From Altererythrobacter sp. XM-24bin4 (GTDB taxonomy: Bacteria; Pseudomonadota; Alphaproteobacteria; Sphingomonadales; Sphingomonadaceae), in NCBI GenBank assembly GCA_003149575.1, contig QCWG01000001.1:835183-899182 (forward strand): 64,000 bases of DNA, written 5' to 3'. A program made the position numbers and the translations under genes. Shown in pieces: positions 1 to 7,541 of the stretch. Within the stretch, counting starts at the first letter, position 1. Each line of letters begins with the position of its first letter. The notes beneath the pieces are model-generated. The model had not been told where the DNA came from, searched no databases, and saw nothing but the letters and a program-made list of their open reading frames with translations.

Positions 1-615
1 TGGTGGGATATCCAGCATTTCGCACCAGACGAGGCGACATTTTCCGAACAAGGCATCTCCGTCGGTGAGCGTCATGGCCATGTGGGTTTCGATACGGCAC
101 GGGCTTTGGGTGCTAGCTTTGCCTATCTGGAAGCCAGTGCGGGAACGAGCCAAAGGGACGCACAATTCGCCGCAAATCTGGCCTCCGCCCGGCGCGCAGG
201 GCTTTTGTCCGGCGGTGTGCACCGGTTTGATCCCTGCAGCGGTGCAGACGGGCAATCGGCCAACTTTGTCACAATGGTACCGCGCGATCCCGATCTTTTG
301 CCGCCTGCCATTGCGCTTGAATGGGTAGCCGACGACTGCGAGACACCCGTCAGCGACGCGGCGTTGGAAAGCGAGCTTCTGACGTTCATCAATCAGGTTG
401 AAATGCATTCGGGCAAACCCGTGATCCTGCGCATCTCCGAAGAGTTCGAAGCCCGTTATGGATTGGCTGGCCGGATTGAGCGCGATTTGTGGCTGGTCCG
501 CGACCGGTTTCAGCCGCGCTATGCCGGGCGCCCCTGGTTGCTATGGACAGCCAATACCGCGCGCCGCAGCGAGATTTCAGATGTGCCGGTAGAATGGGTT
601 GTGGTCCAGCCGTGA
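1..615 (+). CDS. Partial GH25-like hydrolase (lysozyme family), 5' end outside window
   Basis: The frame is open from base 1, so the gene starts upstream of the window and 204 residues of its C-terminal part are seen. The pattern of a GH25 muramidase is visible: a FAYLEAS strand, a D..FAANLASARRAGL helix, and a LPPAIALEW stretch where the family usually has a LPP..D.E motif. The glutamate is kept but the usual aspartate two residues before it is alanine, so activity on peptidoglycan is uncertain. The gene stops 13 bases before the cytidine deaminase start and may be co-transcribed with it. The family call is from motif layout only. Confidence 0.6.
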   Translation, partial: WWDIQHFAPDEATFSEQGISVGERHGHVGFDTARALGASFAYLEASAGTSQRDAQFAANLASARRAGLLSGGVHRFDPCSGADGQSANFVTMVPRDPDLLPPAIALEWVADDCETPVSDAALESELLTFINQVEMHSGKPVILRISEEFEARYGLAGRIERDLWLVRDRFQPRYAGRPWLLWTANTARRSEISDVPVEWVVVQP

Positions 616-628
616 AGGAAAGCGCACT

Positions 629-1051
629 ATGAGTGAAGACAATAATCGCGACAGCCTGATCGCTGCGGCGAAACGGGCGCTGGAGAATTCCTATTCGCCC
701 TATTCCAAGTTTCGCGTTGGAGCGGCGCTGCGTTTTGCGGATGGCACCGTGGTGACAGGGACCAATATCGAGAATGCCAGCTATGGCCTGACGCTATGTG
801 CGGAAACCGTCGCAATCGTGAAGGCAATGGATGATGGTCATCGCGGCGGCTTGGACGAAATAGCGGTCATCGGCGATACCGATGCGCCTGTAACCCCCTG
901 CGGGCGGTGCAGGCAGGTCTTGAACGAGTTGGCCGAGTTGGGGGCAACCGATCCGATAGTTTACTGCGCGGGTTCAGATGATGTGGTCGAGACCCGACTA
1001 TCCGAGCTGCTTCCGCGGGCATTTGGCCCCGCAAGCCTGTCTGACGATTGA
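629..1051 (+). CDS. cdd: Cytidine deaminase
   Basis: This 140-residue protein has the length of a homotetrameric cytidine deaminase, which converts cytidine and deoxycytidine to uridine forms in pyrimidine salvage. The zinc site is complete: C57-A-E59, with E59 as the proton shuttle, and P90-C91-G-R-C94. An N-terminal SYSPYSKFRVGAA block and the TNIENASYG substrate loop are also typical. The open frame extends to a GTG at 599, but the ATG at 629 gives the normal family N-terminus and clears the upstream stop at 613-615. It is cytosolic. The fragment of another gene lies directly behind it on the other strand. Confidence 0.95.
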   Translation: MSEDNNRDSLIAAAKRALENSYSPYSKFRVGAALRFADGTVVTGTNIENASYGLTLCAETVAIVKAMDDGHRGGLDEIAVIGDTDAPVTPCGRCRQVLNELAELGATDPIVYCAGSDDVVETRLSELLPRAFGPASLSDD

Positions 1052-1055
1052 TCTA

Positions 1056-1184
1056 TCAAAAGAGGTCGCCAAGCGCCTTTCTAACATTGCCTAGTGGATT
1101 GTCGCGAAATTTGCGTTCTTCGCGGCCCATATAGGCAAAGATGCCGTCGAACGCCTCATCGGTCACGCTGGCGTGAGTCAACGC
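1056..1184 (-). pseudogene. Remnant of a DUF4197 gene (3' end only)
   Basis: Read on the minus strand, the bases between the M14 peptidase stop and the cdd stop encode about 42 residues ending in two stop codons. The core VTDEAFDGIFAYMGREE followed by a K-F-R-D-N-P segment and an ALGDLF end matches what I know of the C-terminus of DUF4197 secreted proteins, normally about 220-250 residues. There is no start codon and no N-terminal part. It happens to be in frame with the M14 gene, just after its TGA. I read this as the last fragment of a deleted gene; readthrough as a C-terminal extension is a less likely alternative. Confidence 0.6.
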
Positions 1185-2321
1185 TCAGCCTTTGCGGTCC
1201 AACCACTCTAGAAGCGCGGCCATGCATTCACGTCCCAGAAGTTTGCAGCGTTCGGGGCTCCAGCCTTGTTCGGGTTCAGGCGCGTCAGCCAGATCCTTGT
1301 ATGGCATTTCCAGCGTCATCGCGGTGGCTTTGAACCGGTGCGCGACTTGTGTTGTGCACATCGACAAATTGGCTTTGCCGGGTGCAGCCTTGGGATAGCC
1401 CAACTTGGTCTGGAAATCGGGCGTGCGCCGATCGAGGATCGCTTGATAGCTGTTGTATCCCTCCAGATGATCCTCGGTCAGATTGGGAATGCCTTCGTAA
1501 CCAGCCAGGAAGACCGCGGGAATGGCTTCATCGCCATGCACATCGATCGCGAAATCGACACCGGTTTCGTCCATATGATTGCGGATTGCGAGGACTTCAG
1601 GCGAGCTTTGCGCAGTCGGCTCGTGCCATTCGCGGTTGAGATTTACGCCCAGCGCGTTTGTGCGCAAATGACCGCGGCGTGATCCGTCGGGATTGCAATT
1701 CGGTACAATATGGAAGCGGCAGCGTTTTCGTAGTGCAAGCGCCACCGGATCGGTCGGATCGGTCAGACATTCCAGCGCCCCTTCCATCCACCATTCGGCT
1801 TGCGTTTCGCCGGGATGCTGGCGCGCGGTCAACCAAACTTCGGCTTGCCCTTCACCCATCCTCAGGCAATCAATTGGCTGGCCATCAAGTGTCGCACCCA
1901 GACGGAGGTATTCTACGCCTTCGCACGCAGCTGCTTCCGCTACCAGATCATAGTGCCGCTCCATCGAGTAGGGCGCGAAATAGGCAAACCACGCTAGATT
2001 GCTGGCAGGTGTATAGCTGATTGTTAGCGTGCCGTTGTCTTCGTCCTTGTCGAAATTGCTCGAAGCCCGCGCCCAATATTCGCGGTCTTCCGATACACAT
2101 GCGTCGTAATCCGGCCAGCCACCGGTGTAGGCAGAATTGTTGAGATTGGTGATCTTGAGCGTCAGAGCTTCACCTGCTGCGCCTGCTATGCGGAAGTGAA
2201 ACCACTGTGCGAATTCACTCATATTATCCGGCCGGATCGCAAGCTTCGCGCATGCGCCATCAATCGAAAGGACTTCGATATTCCCGCTGTCGAATGCGGC
2301 GTCGATAGATATGTTGGTCAC
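1185..2321 (-). CDS. M14 family zinc carboxypeptidase (cytosolic carboxypeptidase-like)
   Basis: The protein has 378 residues. Residues 1-120 form the beta-rich N-terminal domain found in CCP-type M14 peptidases, and the catalytic domain follows. Zinc ligands are H169 and E172 in ARQHPGETQ and H262 in DVHGDE; NLNREW near 228 and LEMPYKD near 338 supply the substrate-binding and catalytic-glutamate regions. There is no signal peptide, so it probably acts on peptides or on C-terminal glutamates in the cytosol. It overlaps the stop of the upstream lipoprotein gene by four bases (ATGA), so the two are translationally coupled. A DUF4197 remnant follows its stop codon. Confidence 0.88.
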   Translation of the reverse strand: MTNISIDAAFDSGNIEVLSIDGACAKLAIRPDNMSEFAQWFHFRIAGAAGEALTLKITNLNNSAYTGGWPDYDACVSEDREYWARASSNFDKDEDNGTLTISYTPASNLAWFAYFAPYSMERHYDLVAEAAACEGVEYLRLGATLDGQPIDCLRMGEGQAEVWLTARQHPGETQAEWWMEGALECLTDPTDPVALALRKRCRFHIVPNCNPDGSRRGHLRTNALGVNLNREWHEPTAQSSPEVLAIRNHMDETGVDFAIDVHGDEAIPAVFLAGYEGIPNLTEDHLEGYNSYQAILDRRTPDFQTKLGYPKAAPGKANLSMCTTQVAHRFKATAMTLEMPYKDLADAPEPEQGWSPERCKLLGRECMAALLEWLDRKG

Positions 2322-2938
2322 TCAGAAGCCTTTACTTTTACGGTTTCACCATTGTTGCCGGGGAATTCGCTGAAGAGCGCTTCAGCGAGGACCGTCGCGC
2401 TTTGCGCGGGGCTGACGAATTCAGACTTGGGCGAGGCTGTGAATTGCGCACGGCCTTCCCAGATGGTTTGATTGGTTTCTTTGTTACGGATCATGACACG
2501 CATTTCGTGGCCAATGCGTTCGTTCGAACCTCCACCGCGGAGGTTGATGCCGATACCCAGGCCAACGCCCGAACCATAGGATCCGGTCGAGCCGCCCAAA
2601 CCAACACTGACTGGACCACGCTTGCCGCCATCTTCGCCAATTCGAAAACTGTCCGCACTGACCTGGGCAACAAACATTGCCTGATCGGCGCTTTCTTCAC
2701 TGTAACCCAGCCGAGACAGCTCTTGCGCCACGGCAGATTTGTATGGCGACAGCTCAGGCGCATTTTTCTCTGCGCCCGGCGCAATCGCGATGAAGACCGT
2801 TCGAGTTTCCGTAACAGGTAGCGCTGCTGCATCATGGAAGCGAGTGACCTCTACCGGACTGGGGGCCGGGATCGACGCGCACGCAGCCAATCCTGCAAGG
2901 GCCAGAGCGACAAAAGAATTGCGAACCATTTGAGCCAT
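2318..2938 (-). CDS. DUF4136-type secreted lipoprotein
   Basis: This is a 206-residue protein with a lipoprotein signal: a hydrophobic run ending LAGLAACAS, so the mature protein would begin at the cysteine and be anchored in a membrane. The rest, with [20 protein letters not shown] and a glycine-rich [14 protein letters not shown] strand, resembles DUF4136 lipoproteins of unknown function. The open frame runs 15 codons further up, but the ATG at 2938 has a clear AGGAG site in front and places the signal peptide at the N-terminus. It is the first gene of a two-gene unit with the M14 peptidase. Confidence 0.75.
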   Translation of the reverse strand: MAQMVRNSFVALALAGLAACASIPAPSPVEVTRFHDAAALPVTETRTVFIAIAPGAEKNAPELSPYKSAVAQELSRLGYSEESADQAMFVAQVSADSFRIGEDGGKRGPVSVGLGGSTGSYGSGVGLGIGINLRGGGSNERIGHEMRVMIRNKETNQTIWEGRAQFTASPKSEFVSPAQSATVLAEALFSEFPGNNGETVKVKASE

Positions 2939-3076
2939 AGTGCTCTCCTTTGTTGCAGCTTGTAGCTGCCTCACTATCCTCATGCCAGCCTTCGGTGTTG
3001 CGCCTAGCGTGCGAATCTGAGCGAGGTGTTATAATTTGCTAGTGCTTCCGGTGATCGAGTTGCTAACGGCTATGGA

Positions 3077-4084
3077 ATGACAGTCCCACGCAAAGTCCCC
3101 GTATTAGTGACCGGCGGTGCCGGATACATTGGCAGCCATGCTGTGCTCGCTTTGCTCGATGCCGGCTGGAACGTGGCCGTCCTTGATGATCTGTCAACCG
3201 GATTTCGCTTCGCAATCCCGGGCGGTGTGCCGCTGTACGAAGGCGATATCGTAGATGCCGAATTGCTCGCACACATTGTCGCAGAGCAAGGTTCCAAGGC
3301 GATCATGCATTTTGCTGGTTCGATCATCGTTCCTGAATCAGTCGAAAACCCGCTTAAATATTACGACAACAACACTTCGAAGAGCCGCACTCTGATCGAG
3401 AATGCGTTGCAGCAGGGGGTTGACCATATCCTGTTTAGTTCAACCGCGACCGTCTATGGCGAGCCCGAGGTCAAACCGCTGACAGAGGATGACCCGCTAA
3501 TGCCGGTCAATCCATATGGCATGAGTAAATTGATGACTGAGCGCATCCTCAACGATGTCAGCAAGGCCCATCCGATAAACCATTGCGTTTTACGCTATTT
3601 TAATGTTTGCGGAGCCGATCCGCAGGGGCGCAGTGGCCAGTCAACCGAAGGCGCCACCCACTTGATTAAAGTTGCGGTCGAAGCAGTGCTGGGCAAGCGC
3701 GACCATGTGGCTGTTTTTGGCGATGACTATCCGACCCCGGATGGAACCGGCTTGAGGGATTACATCCACGTCAGCGATCTGGCGTCGGCACATGTCCTGG
3801 CTTTGGAGGCATTGATTGCAGAACCTGACCGCTCTTTGACTATGAATGTCGGATACGGTCGCGGCTTTTCAGTCCTCGAAGTTCTTGATGCTGTCGACCG
3901 GGTTGCACAGACCAAAATCGAACGCCGGCAATTGCCGCGCCGGGTAGGAGATGTCCCTGCGCTCGTTTCCGACCCCGCGCGCGTACGAGCGACCATTCCC
4001 TGGACGCCCAAGTATGACAATCTGGATACTATCATCGAACATGCTTTGGCGTGGGAACGAAAGCTTTCGCAATTGGGGGGTTAA
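3077..4084 (+). CDS. galE: UDP-glucose 4-epimerase
   Basis: The 335-residue protein belongs to the extended short-chain dehydrogenase family and interconverts UDP-glucose and UDP-galactose for the Leloir pathway and surface polysaccharide synthesis. The NAD-binding GGAGYIGS loop is at 13-20, a TATVYG strand carries the catalytic Ser/Thr, and the Y147-G-M-S-K151 pair is the catalytic YxxxK. RYFNVCGAD and DGTGLRDYIHV are GalE hallmarks. Length matches the family. It stands alone, with its own upstream region of about 140 bases shared with the divergent lipoprotein gene. Confidence 0.95.
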   Translation: MTVPRKVPVLVTGGAGYIGSHAVLALLDAGWNVAVLDDLSTGFRFAIPGGVPLYEGDIVDAELLAHIVAEQGSKAIMHFAGSIIVPESVENPLKYYDNNTSKSRTLIENALQQGVDHILFSSTATVYGEPEVKPLTEDDPLMPVNPYGMSKLMTERILNDVSKAHPINHCVLRYFNVCGADPQGRSGQSTEGATHLIKVAVEAVLGKRDHVAVFGDDYPTPDGTGLRDYIHVSDLASAHVLALEALIAEPDRSLTMNVGYGRGFSVLEVLDAVDRVAQTKIERRQLPRRVGDVPALVSDPARVRATIPWTPKYDNLDTIIEHALAWERKLSQLGG

Positions 4085-4086
4085 GC

Positions 4087-4115
4087 TTGACCCGAATCTG
4101 TTCGCACGCTAACGG
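4087..4115 (+). promoter_or_regulatory. Putative sigma-70 promoter of rpmJ
   Basis: TTGACC (4087-4092) and TAACGG (4110-4115) are separated by 17 bases and lie about 65 bases before the L36 start. The same arrangement, TTGACT, 17 bases, TAACCG, precedes rpmH in this window, which supports the reading. It is not experimentally shown. Confidence 0.5.
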
Positions 4116-4178
4116 GCGCCCAACGAACAGGCCGCGTCGGGGGCATCTCCGGCGCGTTTACTTTTGGAATTTTGAACC

Positions 4179-4304
4179 ATGAAGATCCGTAACAGCCTCA
4201 AGTCGCTGAAAAGCCGTCACCGCGATTGCCGTGTTATTCGCCGCCGCGGACGGACTTATGTCATCAACAAGACCAATCGTCGCTTCAAGGCTCGTCAGGG
4301 CTAG
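4179..4304 (+). CDS. rpmJ: 50S ribosomal protein L36
   Basis: A 41-residue basic protein starting [19 protein letters not shown] and ending FKARQG. It is the C-minus, longer form of L36, with one cysteine in place of the zinc ribbon, as is usual in alphaproteobacteria. L36 is a late-assembling component of the large ribosomal subunit. The gene stands alone between its promoter-like element and a hairpin terminator, so it is probably transcribed as a single short message. The start has little Shine-Dalgarno character but no alternative exists in frame. Confidence 0.95.
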   Translation: MKIRNSLKSLKSRHRDCRVIRRRGRTYVINKTNRRFKARQG

Positions 4305-4350
4305 TTTGCGATAGCTGGCCGGTTGCCTAACGGTGATCGAGCAACATCAT

Positions 4351-4389
4351 CGGCCCGCCTCCAAGCCGGAGTGCGGGCCGTTGCTGTTT
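4351..4389 (+). terminator. Hairpin terminator after rpmJ
   Basis: CGGCCCGC (4351-4358) pairs with GCGGGCCG (4373-4380), and an inner CTCC/GGAG pair extends the stem. A moderately T-rich TTGCTGTTT follows. It separates rpmJ from the HAD hydrolase gene, whose ribosome site lies directly behind. Confidence 0.6.
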
Positions 4390-4402
4390 GGGGAGCAATG
4401 AA

Positions 4403-5014
4403 TTGAGAAAACAGGTGGAAGCGGTCGTCTTCGATGTAGGTCGGGTGATTGTGCAATGGGATCTGCGGCACCTGTTCGGGCAGTTGATTAACGATCAGCA
4501 AGAGCTGGACTGGTTCTGCGAGAATGTTGTGACCGAAGATTGGCACTTCGAGCATGATGCAGGGCGTCCGTTGGCAGAGATGGTGCCAGAGCGTAAGGCG
4601 CAATTTCCCCACCATGCCCATTTGATCGATGCCTATGCCAACCGGTTTCTCGACACGATTCCGGGACCTGTGCCTGGGACGGCAGATTTGATTCGGCGGT
4701 TGGCAGCGCGCGATGTGCCGCTATTCGCGATCACCAATTTCGGCGCAGAGTTTTGGCAGCAATTCCGCCCGACTGAGCCGGTGCTTGATCATTTCCGCGA
4801 CATCGTTGTGTCCGGCGAAGAGAGGTTGGTGAAACCTGATGCAGCGATCTTCCATTTGGCCGAGCAACGCTTTGGGACAGATGCAGGCGCAATGCTGTTC
4901 ATTGATGACAATCCCGCCAATATCGCGTCAGCGAATGCGCTTGGCTGGCAAACGCATCATTTTGCTGATGCAGCCCTGCTTGAGGAAGATTTGGCCAGCC
5001 GCGGGCTGATCTAG
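4403..5014 (+). CDS. HAD superfamily hydrolase (YihX-like, subfamily IA)
   Basis: This 203-residue cytosolic protein has the four HAD motifs: VVFDVG with nucleophile D11 (the DxG variant seen in YihX and epoxide-hydrolase-N-terminal-like members), an ITN near 110, a VKPD lysine motif, and FIDDNPANI with D166 and D167. YihX-type members dephosphorylate sugar phosphates such as glucose 1-phosphate; the substrate here is unknown. I chose the TTG at 4403 because GGGAG sits seven bases before it and the protein then begins at the usual point; a TTG at 4388 is also open. Confidence 0.8.
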   Translation: MRKQVEAVVFDVGRVIVQWDLRHLFGQLINDQQELDWFCENVVTEDWHFEHDAGRPLAEMVPERKAQFPHHAHLIDAYANRFLDTIPGPVPGTADLIRRLAARDVPLFAITNFGAEFWQQFRPTEPVLDHFRDIVVSGEERLVKPDAAIFHLAEQRFGTDAGAMLFIDDNPANIASANALGWQTHHFADAALLEEDLASRGLI

Positions 5015-5020
5015 CAGGCA

Positions 5021-5057
5021 AAAAGAAACCCCCGGCCTTGGGGGAGGCCGAGGGTTT
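5021..5057. terminator. Bidirectional terminator between convergent genes
   Basis: AAACCCCCGGCCT (5026-5038) faces AGGCCGAGGGTTT (5045-5057), a long stem with one mismatch. Read on the minus strand it is followed by CTTTTT, so it best serves the small secreted protein gene; it also closes the HAD gene. Confidence 0.7.
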
Positions 5058-5105
5058 GGAGAATGCCGGTTCTTGGAGAGGGTCCGGCAGGGGATGGGGA
5101 GCTGC

Positions 5106-5450
5106 TTATTCGCCGTTGCAGCGAGCCAGCTTGTCTTCGGCCAGGGTCTCGCCCTTGGCGGTAAAGCTCACTACTTCGCCGAACTCGCGCTGCAAGCCAC
5201 GGCAAATCCGCAGCGGGCTTGAATTGCCTTTGGCAGCGCGGCACGTGGTGCCCTCGCAGAACCAGGCAACGCCACCAGCCACAGTGCGGCTTTCACTGGC
5301 CGGGGCAGCCAGTTCAGCTACATAATATGGGCCGTCATTGGCCGCCAAGGCCGGAGCCGGTGAAGTGAGCGCGCCAAATGTTACGCCTGTATAGGCCAGA
5401 GCAAGGGCGAGAATACCGAGACGATTTGAACGATTGAGAGAGAGGGTCAT
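5106..5450 (-). CDS. CC_3452-like small secreted protein
   Basis: The 114-residue protein has a signal peptide (hydrophobic stretch 12-30, likely cut after APALA). The mature part, with YYVAELAAPA, a VAWFCEGTTCRA cysteine pair and RICRGLQREFG, matches the small exported family first noted in Caulobacter as CC_3452, common in sphingomonads. The two cysteine pairs probably form disulfides in the periplasm. Function is unknown. It stands alone, convergent with the HAD gene and divergent from the HxlR regulator. Confidence 0.75.
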   Translation of the reverse strand: MTLSLNRSNRLGILALALAYTGVTFGALTSPAPALAANDGPYYVAELAAPASESRTVAGGVAWFCEGTTCRAAKGNSSPLRICRGLQREFGEVVSFTAKGETLAEDKLARCNGE

Positions 5451-5617
5451 CGTCGCTTCCTTTATTTGTGTTCAATTTTCTGCGATCAGGTTTCGAATCA
5501 AAACCAGTAGCGAATCACTACTTATGTTATTAGGTTTCAGGTTGCAACTAAAAACTTATATCTTTTTGCGGCATCGGCAAAACCGCGCTAGATAGGTTTC
5601 GGGAAGAGGGCTGATCT

Positions 5618-6169
5618 ATGGGCGAATTGAGAGAACCACTAAGCGAGCTGCTGAAATGTGGTCTGCCACAAGCGCTTGAAGTAATGGGGGAACGTTGGTC
5701 CTTCATGATCCTGCGAGCGAGCTTTAACGGCCTTCATCATTTCGAAGAATTCCTGAGCGAGCTTGGGATCGCCCGCAACATTCTTTCGAGCCGACTCGCC
5801 AAGCTGGTTAAACATGGGATTCTGAAGCGCGAACCTTGCGCGGATGATCGCCGCAAGATCGAATATCGTCTGACAGAAAAAGGTTTCGACTTGCTGCCGG
5901 CAATGCTTGCCCTGCGTCAATGGGGCCAGAAATACGGCGCCGAGTTTGAAGAGAACCCGGTTCTGGTCGATGAACGGGACCGGTTGCCTATAGGCCCGGT
6001 TTCGATTCTGGCGCATGATGGGCGTACCTTAACGTATGAGGACTTATGGTTCACAATGCGGCAGAATGTCGGCAAGCGTCCGGACCATCCAGACTTCATT
6101 GCGCTGGAGCGTATGACCTCTGGCTCTGTGACTAATTTGCAAGAGACCCGTAAGGGCGCGGCCAGCTAG
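5618..6169 (+). CDS. HxlR family winged-helix regulator
   Basis: The 183-residue protein carries the HxlR domain in residues 10-105: a CGLPQALEVMGERWSFMILR start, an ARNILSSRLAKL recognition helix and a wing around RRKIEYRLTEKG. HxlR proteins are dimeric transcription factors, often sensing aldehydes, quinones or redox state. There is an extra C-terminal region of about 75 residues of unclear role. The 167 bases in front contain short inverted repeats (for instance GTTGCAAC near 5540) that could be its own operator. The target gene is not evident; the small secreted protein gene is divergent from it. Confidence 0.85.
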   Translation: MGELREPLSELLKCGLPQALEVMGERWSFMILRASFNGLHHFEEFLSELGIARNILSSRLAKLVKHGILKREPCADDRRKIEYRLTEKGFDLLPAMLALRQWGQKYGAEFEENPVLVDERDRLPIGPVSILAHDGRTLTYEDLWFTMRQNVGKRPDHPDFIALERMTSGSVTNLQETRKGAAS

Positions 6170-6177
6170 TCGCACTA

Positions 6178-6513
6178 TCACCACTGCGCTGGGTCAATCG
6201 CCAATAGCTCCGCCAGTTGCTCTGCATCGGTCACGCCCATCGCCGCGAGTAACGCAAGCGCAATGGGCAAATCATAATGTGATCCGTCCTTGGGAAGGTC
6301 TGCGGGCGAAAGATTTATGGTGATTCGCTTTGGCGGCAGCGCAAGCCCCATGGCGGAAAGTGCGGACTGAACCCTTTCGCGGCTTTCGCTCACTGCCTTG
6401 TCCGGCAGGCCCATAATCATGAAGCGGAGGAGGCCGGGCGCAACTTGACATTGCACTTCTACATTACGTGCTTCGAGGCCCAAATAGGCAACGGTATTTA
6501 CAAGAGCGACCAA
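6178..6513 (-). pseudogene. Truncated comM/yifB (Mg-chelatase-like AAA protein), N-terminal fragment
   Basis: The 111 residues starting VALVNTVAYLGLEARNVEV match the N-terminal ribosomal-S5-like domain of ComM/YifB, including GLPDKAVSESRERV and NLSPADLPKDGSHYDLPIALALLAAMG. ComM proteins have about 500 residues and carry an AAA ATPase core; all of that is missing and the frame stops right beside the HxlR gene. The first in-frame start is a TTG, with a TAA directly upstream. In other bacteria ComM is a helicase that aids integration of transformed DNA. This copy cannot be functional unless the fragment has a separate role; an intact copy may exist elsewhere. Confidence 0.75.
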
Positions 6514-6620
6514 TTACATGCCCCCAATACTTGAATTCGATAAAGTAGTGGATGGATTTTATATTGTTGTCGAGGGTTGTGGGCCGGACGCGCGATGCAT
6601 ACCGCTATGCAGCATATATC

Positions 6621-6649
6621 TTGACTCATCGCAGACCATCGCCTAACCG
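6621..6649 (+). promoter_or_regulatory. Putative promoter of the rpmH operon
   Basis: TTGACT (6621-6626), 17 bases, TAACCG (6644-6649). The arrangement is the same as in front of rpmJ. Transcription would begin about 80 bases before rpmH and pass through a hairpin. Confidence 0.45.
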
Positions 6650-6663
6650 CGCGCCATGTTTCC

Positions 6664-6690
6664 GGTCGCCCCGATCAGGCGGCCCTTTTT
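6664..6690 (+). promoter_or_regulatory. Hairpin with T-run in the rpmH leader (possible attenuator)
   Basis: GGTCGCC (6664-6670) pairs with GGCGGCC (6678-6684) over seven bases with one G-T pair, followed by CTTTTT. This is terminator-like but lies between the likely promoter and rpmH. A 27-codon open frame (6656-6739) begins just before the hairpin and ends overlapping the rpmH start. Attenuation is an inference. Confidence 0.4.
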
Positions 6691-6735
6691 ATTGGTGCTC
6701 GGAACGGGCAGCAGATTTTTGAATTCGAGGACGAT

Positions 6736-6870
6736 ATGAAGCGGACTTTTCAGCCCAGCAATCTCGTACGTGCCCGCCGTCACGGCTTCTTCGCACGTAA
6801 AGCAACCACCGGTGGCCGCAAGGTCCTGCGCGCGCGTCGCAAGCGTGGTCGCAAGAACCTTTGTGCGTAA
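6736..6870 (+). CDS. rpmH: 50S ribosomal protein L34
   Basis: A 44-residue, very basic protein beginning [20 protein letters not shown] with [12 protein letters not shown] following: an unmistakable L34. It is a component of the large ribosomal subunit. It leads the conserved block rpmH-rnpA-yidD-yidC-engB. The gap to rnpA is about 32 bases, so the genes are likely one transcript. A GAGGA-like site (GAGGACGAT) precedes the ATG. Confidence 0.97.
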   Translation: MKRTFQPSNLVRARRHGFFARKATTGGRKVLRARRKRGRKNLCA

Positions 6871-6902
6871 GCGCATCGACTAACACTCAGAAAATCGCGG
6901 TG

Positions 6903-7274
6903 ATGCGTCGCCGCGCCGATTTTCTTTCTGCGAACCGGGGCCTGCGCGTAGCACGCCCCGGTTTCGTGCTTTTGGCTCAGCCCAATGGCGGCAAGGGCAA
7001 GCGTTACGGCATTACAGTCACAAAGAAGGTCGGCAATGCCGTGGTACGCAACCGGATCAAGCGGCGCTTTCGCGAATTGCTTTGGGCGGCTCTTCCCGAC
7101 AAAGGCCTGCCCGATCACGACCATGTGCTGATCGCGCGCGATGGCGCGATTGAGCGGGACTTCACCCAATTGACCGAAGAGCTGAACGATGCGCTGGAAC
7201 GGGCAAGGGCCGGCAAAGGCGATCCACCGCGGCGTCGCGCACGCAGGGCCAATCGCAAGGATCAGCGCAAATGA
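6903..7274 (+). CDS. rnpA: Ribonuclease P protein component
   Basis: The 123-residue basic protein is the protein subunit of RNase P, which binds the catalytic RNA and helps trim tRNA 5' leaders. The family signature RNRIKRR is at 49-55, with [11 protein letters not shown] before it. The C-terminal tail is arginine-rich. ATG at 6903 is used here; a GTG directly before it (6900) is an equal alternative. The stop overlaps the yidD start by four bases (ATGA). Confidence 0.95.
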   Translation: MRRRADFLSANRGLRVARPGFVLLAQPNGGKGKRYGITVTKKVGNAVVRNRIKRRFRELLWAALPDKGLPDHDHVLIARDGAIERDFTQLTEELNDALERARAGKGDPPRRRARRANRKDQRK

Positions 7275-7480
7275 AGCATGTTTTCATATTTATCGCACGG
7301 GCCTGGCAATGGGGCCCAAGCCGGATATTGCCGCCGACTTGCCGCTACGCTCCATCATGCAGCGAGTACACTATTCAAGCGCTTAGCAAATATGGTGCGA
7401 TCAAGGGTGGATGGTTGGCAACAAAGCGGCTAATGCGCTGCCATCCTTGGGGCGGGCATGGGTATGATCCAGTACCCTAG
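7271..7480 (+). CDS. yidD: Membrane protein insertion efficiency factor YidD
   Basis: A 69-residue protein of the YidD family (DUF37), thought to help YidC insert membrane proteins. The family pattern is complete: amphipathic N-terminus, P-T-C24-R-Y-x-P-S-C30-S-E-Y, then C57[11 protein letters not shown]. It overlaps rnpA by four bases and precedes yidC, its usual place. Confidence 0.95.
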   Translation: MKHVFIFIARAWQWGPSRILPPTCRYAPSCSEYTIQALSKYGAIKGGWLATKRLMRCHPWGGHGYDPVP

Positions 7481-7541
7481 AACGCGCCACTGTAATACCT
7501 ATATAAGACGCCATTGATTTTCAGACGCACGGACATTCATC

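Noticed and set aside
6514..6735. Replication origin beside rpmH
   Set aside because: The rpmH block lies near oriC in many bacteria, but there is no dnaA or dnaN here and I see no cluster of DnaA boxes.
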